Shown piece by piece: positions 48,908 to 57,810 of a stretch of DNA of 58,512 bases (positions are counted from its first letter, which is position 1; every line of letters begins with the position of its first letter). Both the position numbers and the translations under genes were made by a program. This DNA comes from Candidatus Latescibacterota bacterium (GTDB taxonomy: Bacteria > Latescibacterota > UBA2968 > UBA8231), in contig JAJDUT010000023.1 in assembly GCA_022826515.1 (NCBI GenBank), positions 1 through 58,512 on the forward strand, read 5' to 3'. The notes beneath the pieces are model-generated. The model saw nothing but the letters and a program-made list of their open reading frames with translations. It did not search any database and had not been told where the DNA came from.

Positions 48908-50416
48908 ATGATAAAAACCATCTGGAAAAAAGAGTTGCTAGAGCAGCTAACCAGTCGGCGCTTTATTTCCTGTACCCTGATTGTAGTATTGCTTATATGG
49001 GTCATTGGACTGCTGCGCCTAGCAAGTTACGAAAGAGCACAGGCCGAGCAAGATCGCATAGTCGCAGAAACGGCCGACGAACTCCGCAAGATAGATAAAT
49101 ACTCCAAATTGCGGACCAAGGTCGTTCGTACGCCGAGTCCGCTGGAAGTCATGGACCGGGGCGTCACCGAGCAAAAGAACTCGGTAGTGCCCATTGAGAT
49201 ATACGAGATACCCTACCTTGCCGATAAAAATACCTTATCGACCACCGGCAATCCCTTACTCGCCATAATAGGTTCATTTGATGTCGTTCACGTCATCCAA
49301 ATTTTTTTAGCACTGTTGGCTATTCTCTTCGCCTGCGAGTCTATTTCAGGAGAAAAAGAAGACGGCACCCTAGCACTGATGCTGACGACGAACGTCTCCC
49401 GAATGCAGGTCGTGATAGGCAAATTCTTGGGCGGTATTACGCTCCTTAATATACCTATCTTCTTAGGCTTTCTCGGTCTTGTAATTTTTTTCATTGCCTC
49501 TGAGCATGTCCAGCTTACAGAGGCCGACCGGGTAGGCCTCATCGGGACTTGGCTGGCTTCCCTGTCTTACATCGCCATATTCTATTTGATTGGCATGGCT
49601 ATTTCGTGCTACACCCACAACACTTCGACAAGCCTGATATACAGCCTATTCACCTGGACTCTTTTGGTGATTATTCTGCCGAGCAGCATTACATTTTTAG
49701 TCAATCAGCAGTTTAATCGGCAGGCGGATGCCCAGCAAGCTGCGGCTATGGAAGATGAACTATGGGACAAGTACCAAAGACAAGCTAACGACTTGGTGCG
49801 TACGGCGGGGGCGGGCGATACCTATCCTCCGTTCCGCTTGGTCACTAATATGCATGGATATAGTAGTGGAAGCACACCGGGTTTCCAGATCGGAGCGATT
49901 CGGAAGGATGGCCGTACAGCCGACTTCTTAAACATGCTGAAGGCTGGGGAGAATCTACGCCTCCAGTATGCCCAAAAAGTTTGGCATGCTTGCAGTTCGC
50001 TTTGGGAAGGTCGGCCCCGGTCACTCATCCACCTAAACGCCCAATTGCAGAGAATTACGCCAGCGGGAGCCTACCTAGAGGTTACTGGCGGTTTGGCTGG
50101 CACGGATGCGGGGGCTTTTTACGATTTTATCAATCAGGCTCGTCAGTACCGTGAGCAACTTTTGGAGTATCTAAGGGCACACGACGCGTTCGAGAGCATG
50201 GAATTTGTCGGGAAACCAAGTTTCACACGTAAAGAAAGATCGGCTAAGAGATCGGCTCTCGACCTCAGCGATCTTCCTGTCTTTGCCGAGCGCCGCGAGC
50301 CCCTCGCGCAACGGCTGAGTAGAATTGCGCCGGGCCTCCTATCTCTGTTTATCTATGCGGGCCTAACTTGGCTTGCCGTAATAAGGCTCTTTTCTTGCTA
50401 CGACATTAGACGGTGA
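48908..50416 (+). CDS. ABC-2 type transporter permease (DUF3526-like), copy 1
   Basis: 502 residues starting MIKTIWKKELLEQLTSRRF, with GGAGG upstream. A first helix lies near residue 20-40, a large extracytoplasmic loop to about 120, and four helices follow (VIQIFLALLAILFACESISG, NIPIFLGFLGLVIFFIA and others). The segment ISGEKEDGTLALMLTTNVSR is the ABC-2 coupling signature. A large loop then precedes a final C-terminal helix (GLLSLFIYAGLTWLAVIRLF). It pairs with the next gene as a likely heterodimer. No ATP-binding gene is nearby. Confidence 0.87.
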   Translation: MIKTIWKKELLEQLTSRRFISCTLIVVLLIWVIGLLRLASYERAQAEQDRIVAETADELRKIDKYSKLRTKVVRTPSPLEVMDRGVTEQKNSVVPIEIYEIPYLADKNTLSTTGNPLLAIIGSFDVVHVIQIFLALLAILFACESISGEKEDGTLALMLTTNVSRMQVVIGKFLGGITLLNIPIFLGFLGLVIFFIASEHVQLTEADRVGLIGTWLASLSYIAIFYLIGMAISCYTHNTSTSLIYSLFTWTLLVIILPSSITFLVNQQFNRQADAQQAAAMEDELWDKYQRQANDLVRTAGAGDTYPPFRLVTNMHGYSSGSTPGFQIGAIRKDGRTADFLNMLKAGENLRLQYAQKVWHACSSLWEGRPRSLIHLNAQLQRITPAGAYLEVTGGLAGTDAGAFYDFINQARQYREQLLEYLRAHDAFESMEFVGKPSFTRKERSAKRSALDLSDLPVFAERREPLAQRLSRIAPGLLSLFIYAGLTWLAVIRLFSCYDIRR

Positions 50417-50423
50417 ACGGATC

Positions 50424-51893
50424 ATGCTGACGACTATTATCAAACGGGAATTCATCGCGCATATCCAAAGCCTGCGGTTTAGCCTTGCGCTGATGCTATG
50501 CGTTGGCTTGATGGTGCTCAATGCGCTCGTCCTCGTCTATAGTACCCATCGATTCGAGCGAGATGTATATAGAGAAAATATCACGCAGCAACACCAAACG
50601 CTGCGCGATAATGGTGCCGCAGGCCTGCGCCAGCTACTGCTTGAAGGTCCTGGGGTGTTTTATAAGAAACCCAGTGAATTGGCGTTTTGTGCTGGTTTTG
50701 CCGACAACAAATTACCAGACAAAGTAGGTGCTGAATCATACTTGGTCTATATGGCGGTACATAGCGGAGGCAGGAGCATTGATAAAAGTTTTTATTGGCC
50801 GTGGATTCTATCTTTTCCGACCGAATTAAAAGATGCTCCCCTACTCTCCACTTTTATCACCATTGATTGGGTTTTCGTCATCGGCGTCTTGCTGAGCTTG
50901 GCCGCCTTCCTGTTTACCCACGACGCCATTGTCGGCGAAAAGGAGAGTGGCGTCCTCAAACTGGTTATGGCCAACAGCCTGCCGCGCCATACGCTGCTAT
51001 GGGGCAAATTTTGGGGTGCGCTGCTGGTCTTGAGCGGGGTATTGGTACTCAGCGTGGTGCTCAACCTGTTAATCGTCTTGGTGCTCGCCGAGCTGTCGCT
51101 GGATTTCTCGCATGCCGTGCGTATCGTGATCATGGTTTTAATCTCGGTGGTCTATCTGGCGGGTTGTACCTCGCTAGGGGTGCTCATATCAGCCCATAGT
51201 TCCACTAGGCGGGTCAGTCTGACGACGGTGCTCTTCGTCTGGGTGAGTATGGTTTTGCTGTGGCCGCAGACCGGGAAGACTATAGCCGAGCTATTTCACC
51301 AAGAGACGCATGAGTTAGAACACACCAAGCATGTGTACGAGCACGGCGACGGCACTTTCATTTGGCATCCCATTCGGGGGCATGCTTTCGGCTTGGCAGA
51401 GGAAAATAATAATCGGCTCGATCCTGCGTTTATCAAAAAATTTTCCAGCGCATTGCGGTCAGAACGTACTCATCACCAAGAATTAGAAAATGCCCTGCTA
51501 CTGTGTCGGATACAACAGGTCAATTTAGCACAAAACATCGTCCGAGTCTCTCCCATGGGAGCCTATCAATACGCGATGGAGGCAATGGCGGGTACTGGCC
51601 TGCCGCGGTATCGTCATTTTATCGATCAAGCCCGAAGTTATGCACAGCGTTTCGAGGAAAGTCTGCTCGCCCTAGATCGGGCCGACTCGCGCAGTCTGCA
51701 TATTCCATTTGTAAAGACCGGGCTATCTACACAAAAGGTAAAACTGGATCAGATACCGGTATTTGCAGAAAACCTCTCCGCAGCATCGTTAGCCAGCTCG
51801 GCCATCGTCGATTTAGCTCTGCTGGGCTTCTTTGCGGTGTTCACCTATCTGGCCGCGTACTTGGTTTGGTTGCGTTCGTCTATTGTCGATTAG
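50424..51893 (+). CDS. ABC-2 type transporter permease (DUF3526-like), copy 2
   Basis: 489 residues, starting 7 bp after copy 1. It has the same layout: MLTTIIKREFIAHIQSLRF, a large periplasmic loop, FVIGVLLSLAAFLFTHDAIV, then the coupling signature GEKESGVLKLVMANSLPRH and several helices, and a final helix (IVDLALLGFFAVFTYLAAYL). Such paired permeases with big external domains resemble the gliding/NosY-like ABC-2 exporters. They would need an ATPase encoded elsewhere. The substrate is unknown; export of a peptide or glycan product of this locus is a possibility. Confidence 0.87.
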   Translation: MLTTIIKREFIAHIQSLRFSLALMLCVGLMVLNALVLVYSTHRFERDVYRENITQQHQTLRDNGAAGLRQLLLEGPGVFYKKPSELAFCAGFADNKLPDKVGAESYLVYMAVHSGGRSIDKSFYWPWILSFPTELKDAPLLSTFITIDWVFVIGVLLSLAAFLFTHDAIVGEKESGVLKLVMANSLPRHTLLWGKFWGALLVLSGVLVLSVVLNLLIVLVLAELSLDFSHAVRIVIMVLISVVYLAGCTSLGVLISAHSSTRRVSLTTVLFVWVSMVLLWPQTGKTIAELFHQETHELEHTKHVYEHGDGTFIWHPIRGHAFGLAEENNNRLDPAFIKKFSSALRSERTHHQELENALLLCRIQQVNLAQNIVRVSPMGAYQYAMEAMAGTGLPRYRHFIDQARSYAQRFEESLLALDRADSRSLHIPFVKTGLSTQKVKLDQIPVFAENLSAASLASSAIVDLALLGFFAVFTYLAAYLVWLRSSIVD

Positions 51894-51926
51894 GACTCAC
51901 TGTAACCGCAACGAAAGGCGTTGGTT

Positions 51927-52703
51927 ATGTCCCTGCTCATGCTTTTGTTGATCGCCTACCCGATAGGTGCCCAGTTGCCCTCAGAAGTGGTACTGGATTC
52001 GGTGTATAGCGGCCAAAACAGCATACACTCGATTGCGTTCAAGCCCACCACCGATATCGAGATAGAAAACGTACAGACGGGCTGCGGCTGCACCGGGATC
52101 GAGTTCCCCACGGGTGTGTTGAAAGCCGGTGAAGAATATCAGCTAAAAGTCGATGTAAATACGGCGGATCGTTCAGGCTCCTTTAAGAGCCATGTTGCAG
52201 TCAAAATCGCCGACGAGGATTCACTGTGGGCTCTGAATCTCCAAGTACAGGCCGTGTCGCCCTTTCCCGCCGAAATAGACTTCGGAGAAATAGACTTCAC
52301 TACCCTGCCTTTAGAGCGCCACCTATCGCTTGCCCAGATTGCCGACCAGCCGCTAGTGATAGACTCGGTGGCAGTGCAAGGCGAGGGTGTCGTAGCATAT
52401 CCTACTGATGCAGGTACGGGGTTGTTGATTCGGACAAATGAGGCGTTGACTTGGGGCCGTCGCATAGACGGCCTAGTCGAAGTCCACTTGGCAGGTAGTG
52501 ACCGGACACTGCGGCAGACTGTGCATGTCGAGGGGAAGGTCCTAGATCAGTTCCAAGTAGATCCATCCGCTCTTTCTTTTGGCATGGGCAAGCCTCACCG
52601 ACGGCAAGTGAAAACGGTCGCGGTGCGCGTTGCACCCGATGCGGCGCGGGTCCCGGTCCGAGTGCAATCGAAGTGTCCAGCCCCCACATTCGCTTTCGAT
52701 TGA
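51927..52703 (+). CDS. DUF1573-like secreted protein, ended early by an in-frame TGA
   Basis: 258 residues from the ATG at 51927, with GAAAGG 13 nt upstream. The short signal peptide is MSLLMLLLIAYPIGAQ. The DUF1573 hallmark is NVQTGCGCTGIEFPTGVLKAG with the paired Cys, followed by Ig-like beta repeats (VDPSALSFGMGKPHRRQVKT). The frame stops with TGA at 52701-52703 after PTFAFD but remains open in the same frame for another 45 codons. Such proteins act in the periplasm and their function is unknown. Confidence 0.7.
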   Translation: MSLLMLLLIAYPIGAQLPSEVVLDSVYSGQNSIHSIAFKPTTDIEIENVQTGCGCTGIEFPTGVLKAGEEYQLKVDVNTADRSGSFKSHVAVKIADEDSLWALNLQVQAVSPFPAEIDFGEIDFTTLPLERHLSLAQIADQPLVIDSVAVQGEGVVAYPTDAGTGLLIRTNEALTWGRRIDGLVEVHLAGSDRTLRQTVHVEGKVLDQFQVDPSALSFGMGKPHRRQVKTVAVRVAPDAARVPVRVQSKCPAPTFAFD

Positions 52704-52841
52704 CATTGGGGAACAGATCGGCGGCTGGTCGTCGAAGTACGCAACGAGAGCAACTTCCCGATCGGCCAGACCGATTGCGAAATTATCGTCCATATTGGGG
52801 ATAACCCGGTAGCGATTCCCATATTCGCCCTGACGCGGTAG
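52704..52841 (+). pseudogene. In-frame continuation of the DUF1573-like gene after the TGA
   Basis: Directly after the TGA the same frame reads HWGTDRRLVVEVRNESNFPI and GQTDCEIIVHIGDNP, ending IFALTR and a TAG at 52839-52841. This is sensible Ig-like C-terminal sequence that completes the beta sandwich started upstream, and the GT gene starts 22 bp later. A recent nonsense mutation, a sequencing error, or readthrough could explain it. Other genes in the window use TGA as an ordinary stop. Confidence 0.6.
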
Positions 52842-52863
52842 GCATCTAATAGATCGAGGCTAT

Positions 52864-55383
52864 ATGTTACATTCTGCCATAGCTAAACTTGCTGAGCGAT
52901 TGCTGCTTTGGGATCGTTGGCTCCGCCGGTGGATGGAAATGGACCAACTGGCGCGAGACCAACGAAAAATCCTCGTCTTTTTTCACGGGTACAGCTTGGC
53001 GCACACCATTCGCCCGCTCGTGCTCGCTCGCGCCCTGCGGGAGCGAGGGTATCCGGTCGAGTGCGCCGGGCGCGGCCCCCATATTGAGCGAATCGCCGAT
53101 GAAGAGTTCCCCGTACACGATGTCGAAACCTTGCCACAAGAACGGATGGACGAATACGTGGCTCGAGGTGAATACGGCTATTACGACTTGGAGTGGATTG
53201 ATCGCTGCGTTCAGTCGGAACGGAACTTGATTCAGGCCATCAAACCGGCCCTAGTAATCCAAGATATGAAGCCGACCCTCTCCATAGCGGCTCAACTCGA
53301 AGGGGTTGACGAGGCCATCATAAGCCAAGCGTATAGCCAGCCGGGCTATCCGTTTCCCATACGGCTGATGTCGTCGTTCAGCATCGAACCGGGGCCGTTT
53401 GGTGCGTATCTCAAGAGCAAGGCACATGAGGTGAAGCCGCAGAAAAAACTGTACCTGCTGGCGGACATCCCCGAATTCCATCCGCCTCCAGAACAAGCGG
53501 CTCCAGGGTATCACTACGTCGGTCCTTTGCTGGATGCCCCACAGACAAAAGGGGCGATTGCGATTCTTGACCAAGATTGGGATTTGTCTTGGCCGCTGGT
53601 CTATGTGCCCTGTGGCAACAACGGGCGGCCTCCCAACTATTTGGAGGGGCTGATTGAGGCTGTGGCGCACGAACCCATCCGTTTGCTCGTCACCACGGCT
53701 GGCCGCTGGGCAGGGACGAGCCACTATAGCAATGTCCGGGTGACCGACTTTCTCCCTAGCGAGTGGGTATTGCAGCAGGCGCGGGCGTTAGTGGGGATCG
53801 TCGGCATGGATGCTATTTATCAGGCCCTGCAGTACGGGGTACCCATCATCGGGGCACCCGAGGACTTGGATCAGGAATACCATTTGAATCGCATTGAGCA
53901 ACTCGGATTGGGCATAAAATTCGACCGGAAGGCATTTCAGGCCGACGAGATTTTAACGGCCCTGTATCGAGTGATAGGAGATGATTCTCAGTTCGCGGCG
54001 TCGTGCCGTGCTTTCGCCAAAGCGCCATCCCCATGGCACGGAGGCCACGCCGCTGCCGACCTAATAGATGGCTTCTTCCTCGCCCAAGAAAAACCGCATC
54101 AACTCGACTCGCGCTATGCTATGGAAAGACGGGAATTCGTCCGCTATCTGGTCGCTAGTACTCCCCTTTCAACCGAGGACGTAGAGGCGATTCTGCACGA
54201 AGGCACGGGCCGGGGACTACCGCACCACAAAATTCACGAGGCGTTGTATTACGATCGCATTGATTCGTGGAATTGGCTCTACGACCACGAGCCTCGCTTT
54301 TTTGAGGCCGATTATCGAGCATTGGAGCACAAGCGCAACCGATTTTTCATTCAAGACGAAAAGGGTATCCGGGGCCGCAAAAAATGGCAGCGATACCGAA
54401 TGACCTATCAGTTGCGGATCGATCCAGCGCCGCTTCAACCCGGTCAGCGTACCCGAATCTTCCTGCCTTATCCCATCGAAGGGGGCGGTCAACGGGATAT
54501 CCAATACATAACCTGTGAGCCTGCTGATATGGAAGCCGTGTTGGTGCCGGCGATGGGCTTTTTCTACAACTACGAGCTGACCAAAGGTTCCGCTGAAAGC
54601 GAGACTTGGGAGCTGAGCTATGTCTGCGAGTTGACCGTGGAAGAATTCCCGCTAGCTAATGGGTCTCAGCCGGCCCCTCTAAGTCCCATCGAGCGGAAAC
54701 GGTATTTGAGCCTAGACCCTGCTCTGGTGGATTGCCCCGAAGTCGAGGTTTTCCGGCAGGAACTAGGCCCTAGGGAAAGGCGCAGCGACGAGTATCGTGC
54801 CCGTGCTCTATACGAGGCCCTGATGCACACCAAAAGGTTCAAGAAAACCAAAGACCCCAGCCAGAGTATCAGGTACAGCACTCAAGCCATCTTGGGCGAT
54901 ACCGGCGGTCATTGTATCACGCTTTCCCGAGCGTTTATGGCCCTGTGCCGTCTAGATGGAATCCCCGTGCGCGAGGTCGCCGGTGCCTTGATCGGGTATC
55001 CTAGCGGGGACGATAGCTTTGCTCTTGGCACCTATAGAGAACCTATCTTCGGCCACACTTGGCTTGAGGTCTATTTGGCGGAAAAGGGCTGGGTGCCCGT
55101 CGAATTCCACGGCATTGTCATCGGGCAGACCGCCCTGACGGACCACAATGTCGCCGACCCGGCACTGCGCCGCCTGATCGAGACGAACACTGACCCGTAT
55201 TGGTCCTACTACTTTGGTCATTTGGACACCCAACGCATTCGGTGTTCCAATTCCGTCAAAAATATCTCGCAATGCCTCGTAGAGCGGCCAGACGCTCAGG
55301 CCAACGATCCCAATCGGTGGGACTTGCAGACCGAATTGCCGTACGAGTGCCGCTTGCAGACCGAGATCCTCGATGAAGGATGA
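52864..55383 (+). CDS. GT1/MurG-like glycosyltransferase fused to a transglutaminase-like domain
   Basis: 839 residues. Residues 35-400 are a GT-B glycosyltransferase (ILVFFHGYSLAHTIRPLVLA; WPLVYVPCGNNGRP; VGMDAIYQALQYGVPIIGAP, DLDQEYHLNRIEQLGLGI). Residues about 400-480 link it to a beta-rich region (YQLRIDPAPLQPGQRTRIFLP). Residues 640-800 form a transglutaminase-like core with Cys684 (GDTGGHCITLSRAFMALCRL), His731 (FGHTWLEVYLAEKGWVPVEF) and Glu747 in place of the usual Asp. There is no signal peptide. I do not know this domain combination as a described family. The stop overlaps the GT2 start (ATGA). Confidence 0.82.
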   Translation: MLHSAIAKLAERLLLWDRWLRRWMEMDQLARDQRKILVFFHGYSLAHTIRPLVLARALRERGYPVECAGRGPHIERIADEEFPVHDVETLPQERMDEYVARGEYGYYDLEWIDRCVQSERNLIQAIKPALVIQDMKPTLSIAAQLEGVDEAIISQAYSQPGYPFPIRLMSSFSIEPGPFGAYLKSKAHEVKPQKKLYLLADIPEFHPPPEQAAPGYHYVGPLLDAPQTKGAIAILDQDWDLSWPLVYVPCGNNGRPPNYLEGLIEAVAHEPIRLLVTTAGRWAGTSHYSNVRVTDFLPSEWVLQQARALVGIVGMDAIYQALQYGVPIIGAPEDLDQEYHLNRIEQLGLGIKFDRKAFQADEILTALYRVIGDDSQFAASCRAFAKAPSPWHGGHAAADLIDGFFLAQEKPHQLDSRYAMERREFVRYLVASTPLSTEDVEAILHEGTGRGLPHHKIHEALYYDRIDSWNWLYDHEPRFFEADYRALEHKRNRFFIQDEKGIRGRKKWQRYRMTYQLRIDPAPLQPGQRTRIFLPYPIEGGGQRDIQYITCEPADMEAVLVPAMGFFYNYELTKGSAESETWELSYVCELTVEEFPLANGSQPAPLSPIERKRYLSLDPALVDCPEVEVFRQELGPRERRSDEYRARALYEALMHTKRFKKTKDPSQSIRYSTQAILGDTGGHCITLSRAFMALCRLDGIPVREVAGALIGYPSGDDSFALGTYREPIFGHTWLEVYLAEKGWVPVEFHGIVIGQTALTDHNVADPALRRLIETNTDPYWSYYFGHLDTQRIRCSNSVKNISQCLVERPDAQANDPNRWDLQTELPYECRLQTEILDEG

Positions 55384-56426
55384 CCATGGAAATTAGTGTC
55401 GTCATACCTACGCACAACCAACGGGAACGGCTCCGCTTGGTTTTGAGCGGCTTGGAGGGCCAGACTCTTTCACCCGAGTGCTTTGAAGTCTTGGTGATTG
55501 ATGACGGCTCGACCGATGGCACGACAGAGATGCTCGATGCGTTGCACATCGACAATATGAAGCCGATCAGACTCTATCCGAACGAAGGGCGCTGCTCGGC
55601 GCGGAACCGAGGGATTGACCAAGCCGCAGGCGACCTCGTCGTGTTGCTCGACGGAGACGCTCTGCCGGCCCCTGACCTGCTACAAACGTATTTAGACGCC
55701 TTTCGAGAACACGGGTCAGATAGCGTATTGTGCGGCCAGCTATACTCACTAGCCGAATTGGAGTTTTTCCAAGACCCCCAACGCGGGTCGCTCGCTAATG
55801 TCTCCATCCCCAGCGTCCAGAAGGACTACCTAGAGAGCCAGCGGGCGGAGTTGATCTTGACCGAAGCGATGGTTCGCCACGATTTCGCAGCAATCCGCGA
55901 GTGTGCCTTCCCCGGCGGCTATCCGTTTCCCGAACTGGAACAGATGCAGGATGAACAAATCGATCTCTTTCGTCGGTGCCCGGACGCTGCCGTGGCTTGG
56001 CTTGGCCTAACGCCCCACAACAGTGCCCTGCCCCGCGAGGTACTGCGATCCATCGGCGGGTTCGATATCAATATTCCTTTTTGCGAGGGATGGGAGTTGG
56101 CATATCGATGCCAGCAACACGGGTGTCGGCTCTATGGAGTTTCGGCGGACACGTACCATCTTTACCACCACCACGACTTCAACGCCGCAGCGACCGCGGT
56201 GCGCCATCGGGCCATTGAGTATATGGCTGACAAATTTCAAGAGCCGCGCATCCGCTTGCTCTACTTCTGGTTCGCGCACCTGTGGCCAGACCCGTTCCTG
56301 CCCGAAGAATCCCTAGTAGAGGACTTAGTCGAGTTCGACCAACGCTACCGGACCCTCACGGATGCGGACTGGCAGCAGTACCAATTCCTGTTGGACCATC
56401 GTCCGAATCAGTGGGCTTTGGGCTGA
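55380..56426 (+). CDS. GT2-family glycosyltransferase
   Basis: 348 residues, starting on the stop of the fusion gene. The GT-A features are ISVVIPTHNQRERLRLVLSG, EVLVIDDGSTDGTTEMLDAL, CSARNRGIDQAAGDLVVLLD with the metal-binding DGD, and the acceptor-side segment IGGFDINIPFCEGWELAYRC. There are no membrane helices. It transfers a nucleotide-sugar-derived sugar to an acceptor not evident from sequence. Translational coupling implies joint action with the GT-transglutaminase protein. Confidence 0.9.
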   Translation: MTMEISVVIPTHNQRERLRLVLSGLEGQTLSPECFEVLVIDDGSTDGTTEMLDALHIDNMKPIRLYPNEGRCSARNRGIDQAAGDLVVLLDGDALPAPDLLQTYLDAFREHGSDSVLCGQLYSLAELEFFQDPQRGSLANVSIPSVQKDYLESQRAELILTEAMVRHDFAAIRECAFPGGYPFPELEQMQDEQIDLFRRCPDAAVAWLGLTPHNSALPREVLRSIGGFDINIPFCEGWELAYRCQQHGCRLYGVSADTYHLYHHHDFNAAATAVRHRAIEYMADKFQEPRIRLLYFWFAHLWPDPFLPEESLVEDLVEFDQRYRTLTDADWQQYQFLLDHRPNQWALG

Positions 56427-56480
56427 GTCTGACGAAGATAGCTTGCCGAGATTGAGCTTCAACTTCATTGACCTGTTCTT

Positions 56481-56513
56481 GGTCCGCGATCTCGATAGCC
56501 TGATCTGCGGACC
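56481..56513 (+). terminator. Hairpin after the GT2 gene
   Basis: GGTCCGCGATC pairs with GATCTGCGGACC (one bulged T) around a 10-nt loop in the 143-bp gap before the TPR gene. There is no T-run. It may end or attenuate the glycosyltransferase transcript. Confidence 0.45.
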
Positions 56514-56569
56514 GAGTTAAAGTCGGTCAACTTGGCGGGTTCAACAAACAAGGAGGGTATTTCGAACAC

Positions 56570-57775
56570 ATGGAAATCATTCCGTTAATTCCCGAACGCG
56601 ACGTAGCGATACAGCGGGTACGGGTTGCACAAAATCGAGATGTACGCACCCAAGCGAAGGCTTGTCTCCTGTTGGGGCGCTATTGCAAGGAACAAGGTGA
56701 ACTCGACAAGGCCGAAGGGCTTTACCGAAGAGCCCTTGCGAAAGCACGGCAGTGGCAGGATCGGGAGATGGAAGCCGATGCGTGTAGCGGCTTGGGACTT
56801 ATGTACCAAGTCAAGGGGCAGATGAATAAGGCGGTTGACTATCTCAATGCGGCCTTTGAGATCAATAGTGAACGTCGTGATGAGGAGCGTCTAGCCGTCA
56901 ACTATAGCAATAGAGGCTTTGTCGCCCATCTCCAAGGAAACATCGCCGAGGCGCGAGACCTGCACATCCGCGCTCAGCAACTCCACGAGGCGTCGGGCAA
57001 TAGAGCCTATTGGGCGGAAGAATGCGGCAACTTGGGGCTGTTGGCACTCCAGCAAAACAAACTAGAGGAGGCTGAGGCCTACTTCCATCAGGGGCTGAAC
57101 GTGTGCGAAGAACTCGGCGATCTGCCGGGTATTTCTGGCCACTATCAGGGCTTGGGTATGGTCTATCTCCAACAGCAGCGTTTGGCCGAGGCCGAGGACA
57201 TTCTAAAAAAAGGCATTGCGATTGAGGAGCGGCTCCAGCGCGACGAGGGATTGGCGCATCATTACAGCGTCTTAGGAGGCGTATATAGCCAGACGGGTCG
57301 ATTTGATGAGGCGGAAGCCATGTATCGTCGGACGCTGGCTACCCAACGAAAATTAGGCCATAAACAGTTTGAGGCTCGCACCCTGGGCGGTCTAGGGCAG
57401 GTGCTATTGGAGAAAGGTGACACGCCAGAAGCCACGGCGTTATTCCAGCAGGCGAAGGCACTATTTGACGCGATTGGAGACGACAAAGGCCAAGCGATAC
57501 AGACGACCGTTTTGGGTAATGCCTACGTGAGCGTTGAAAACTTTCATGCGGCAGAGGCGGTGTATCGGCAGGCCGTGCAACTGTTTGAGAAAGTATCGGA
57601 CTTGAAGGCCGTAGCCGACGTTAGAGTTAGCTTAGGGGGAGTCTATGCGTCGAATCAGGCTCCTTATGATGCCTTACTTCAGTGGCGGCAAGCATTGGAA
57701 TTATACCGCGAACTCCAGATAGACGACAAGGTTGAGTTCGTAGAAGAGCTGCTGAGGACGAGCGGCCGAATGTAA
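56570..57775 (+). CDS. Tetratricopeptide-repeat protein
   Basis: 401 residues made of about eight or nine TPR units of the kinesin-light-chain type, for example LLLGRYCKEQGELDKAEGLY, NYSNRGFVAHLQGNIAEARD, LGGVYSQTGRFDEAEAMYRR and LGNAYVSVENFHAAEAVYRQ. There is no signal peptide or other domain. It would act as a cytosolic scaffold, possibly bringing the glycosyltransferases or regulators together. GGAGGG is present, but 13 nt before the ATG. Confidence 0.9.
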   Translation: MEIIPLIPERDVAIQRVRVAQNRDVRTQAKACLLLGRYCKEQGELDKAEGLYRRALAKARQWQDREMEADACSGLGLMYQVKGQMNKAVDYLNAAFEINSERRDEERLAVNYSNRGFVAHLQGNIAEARDLHIRAQQLHEASGNRAYWAEECGNLGLLALQQNKLEEAEAYFHQGLNVCEELGDLPGISGHYQGLGMVYLQQQRLAEAEDILKKGIAIEERLQRDEGLAHHYSVLGGVYSQTGRFDEAEAMYRRTLATQRKLGHKQFEARTLGGLGQVLLEKGDTPEATALFQQAKALFDAIGDDKGQAIQTTVLGNAYVSVENFHAAEAVYRQAVQLFEKVSDLKAVADVRVSLGGVYASNQAPYDALLQWRQALELYRELQIDDKVEFVEELLRTSGRM

Positions 57776-57810
57776 AGGACAACTGAGTTGCTACCGAAAG
57801 GAGTGCCGCC

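Noticed and set aside
52864..55383. Two genes (glycosyltransferase and transglutaminase) wrongly merged
   Set aside because: The frame is continuous for 839 codons without any internal stop, frameshift sign or internal ribosome-binding site at the domain border.
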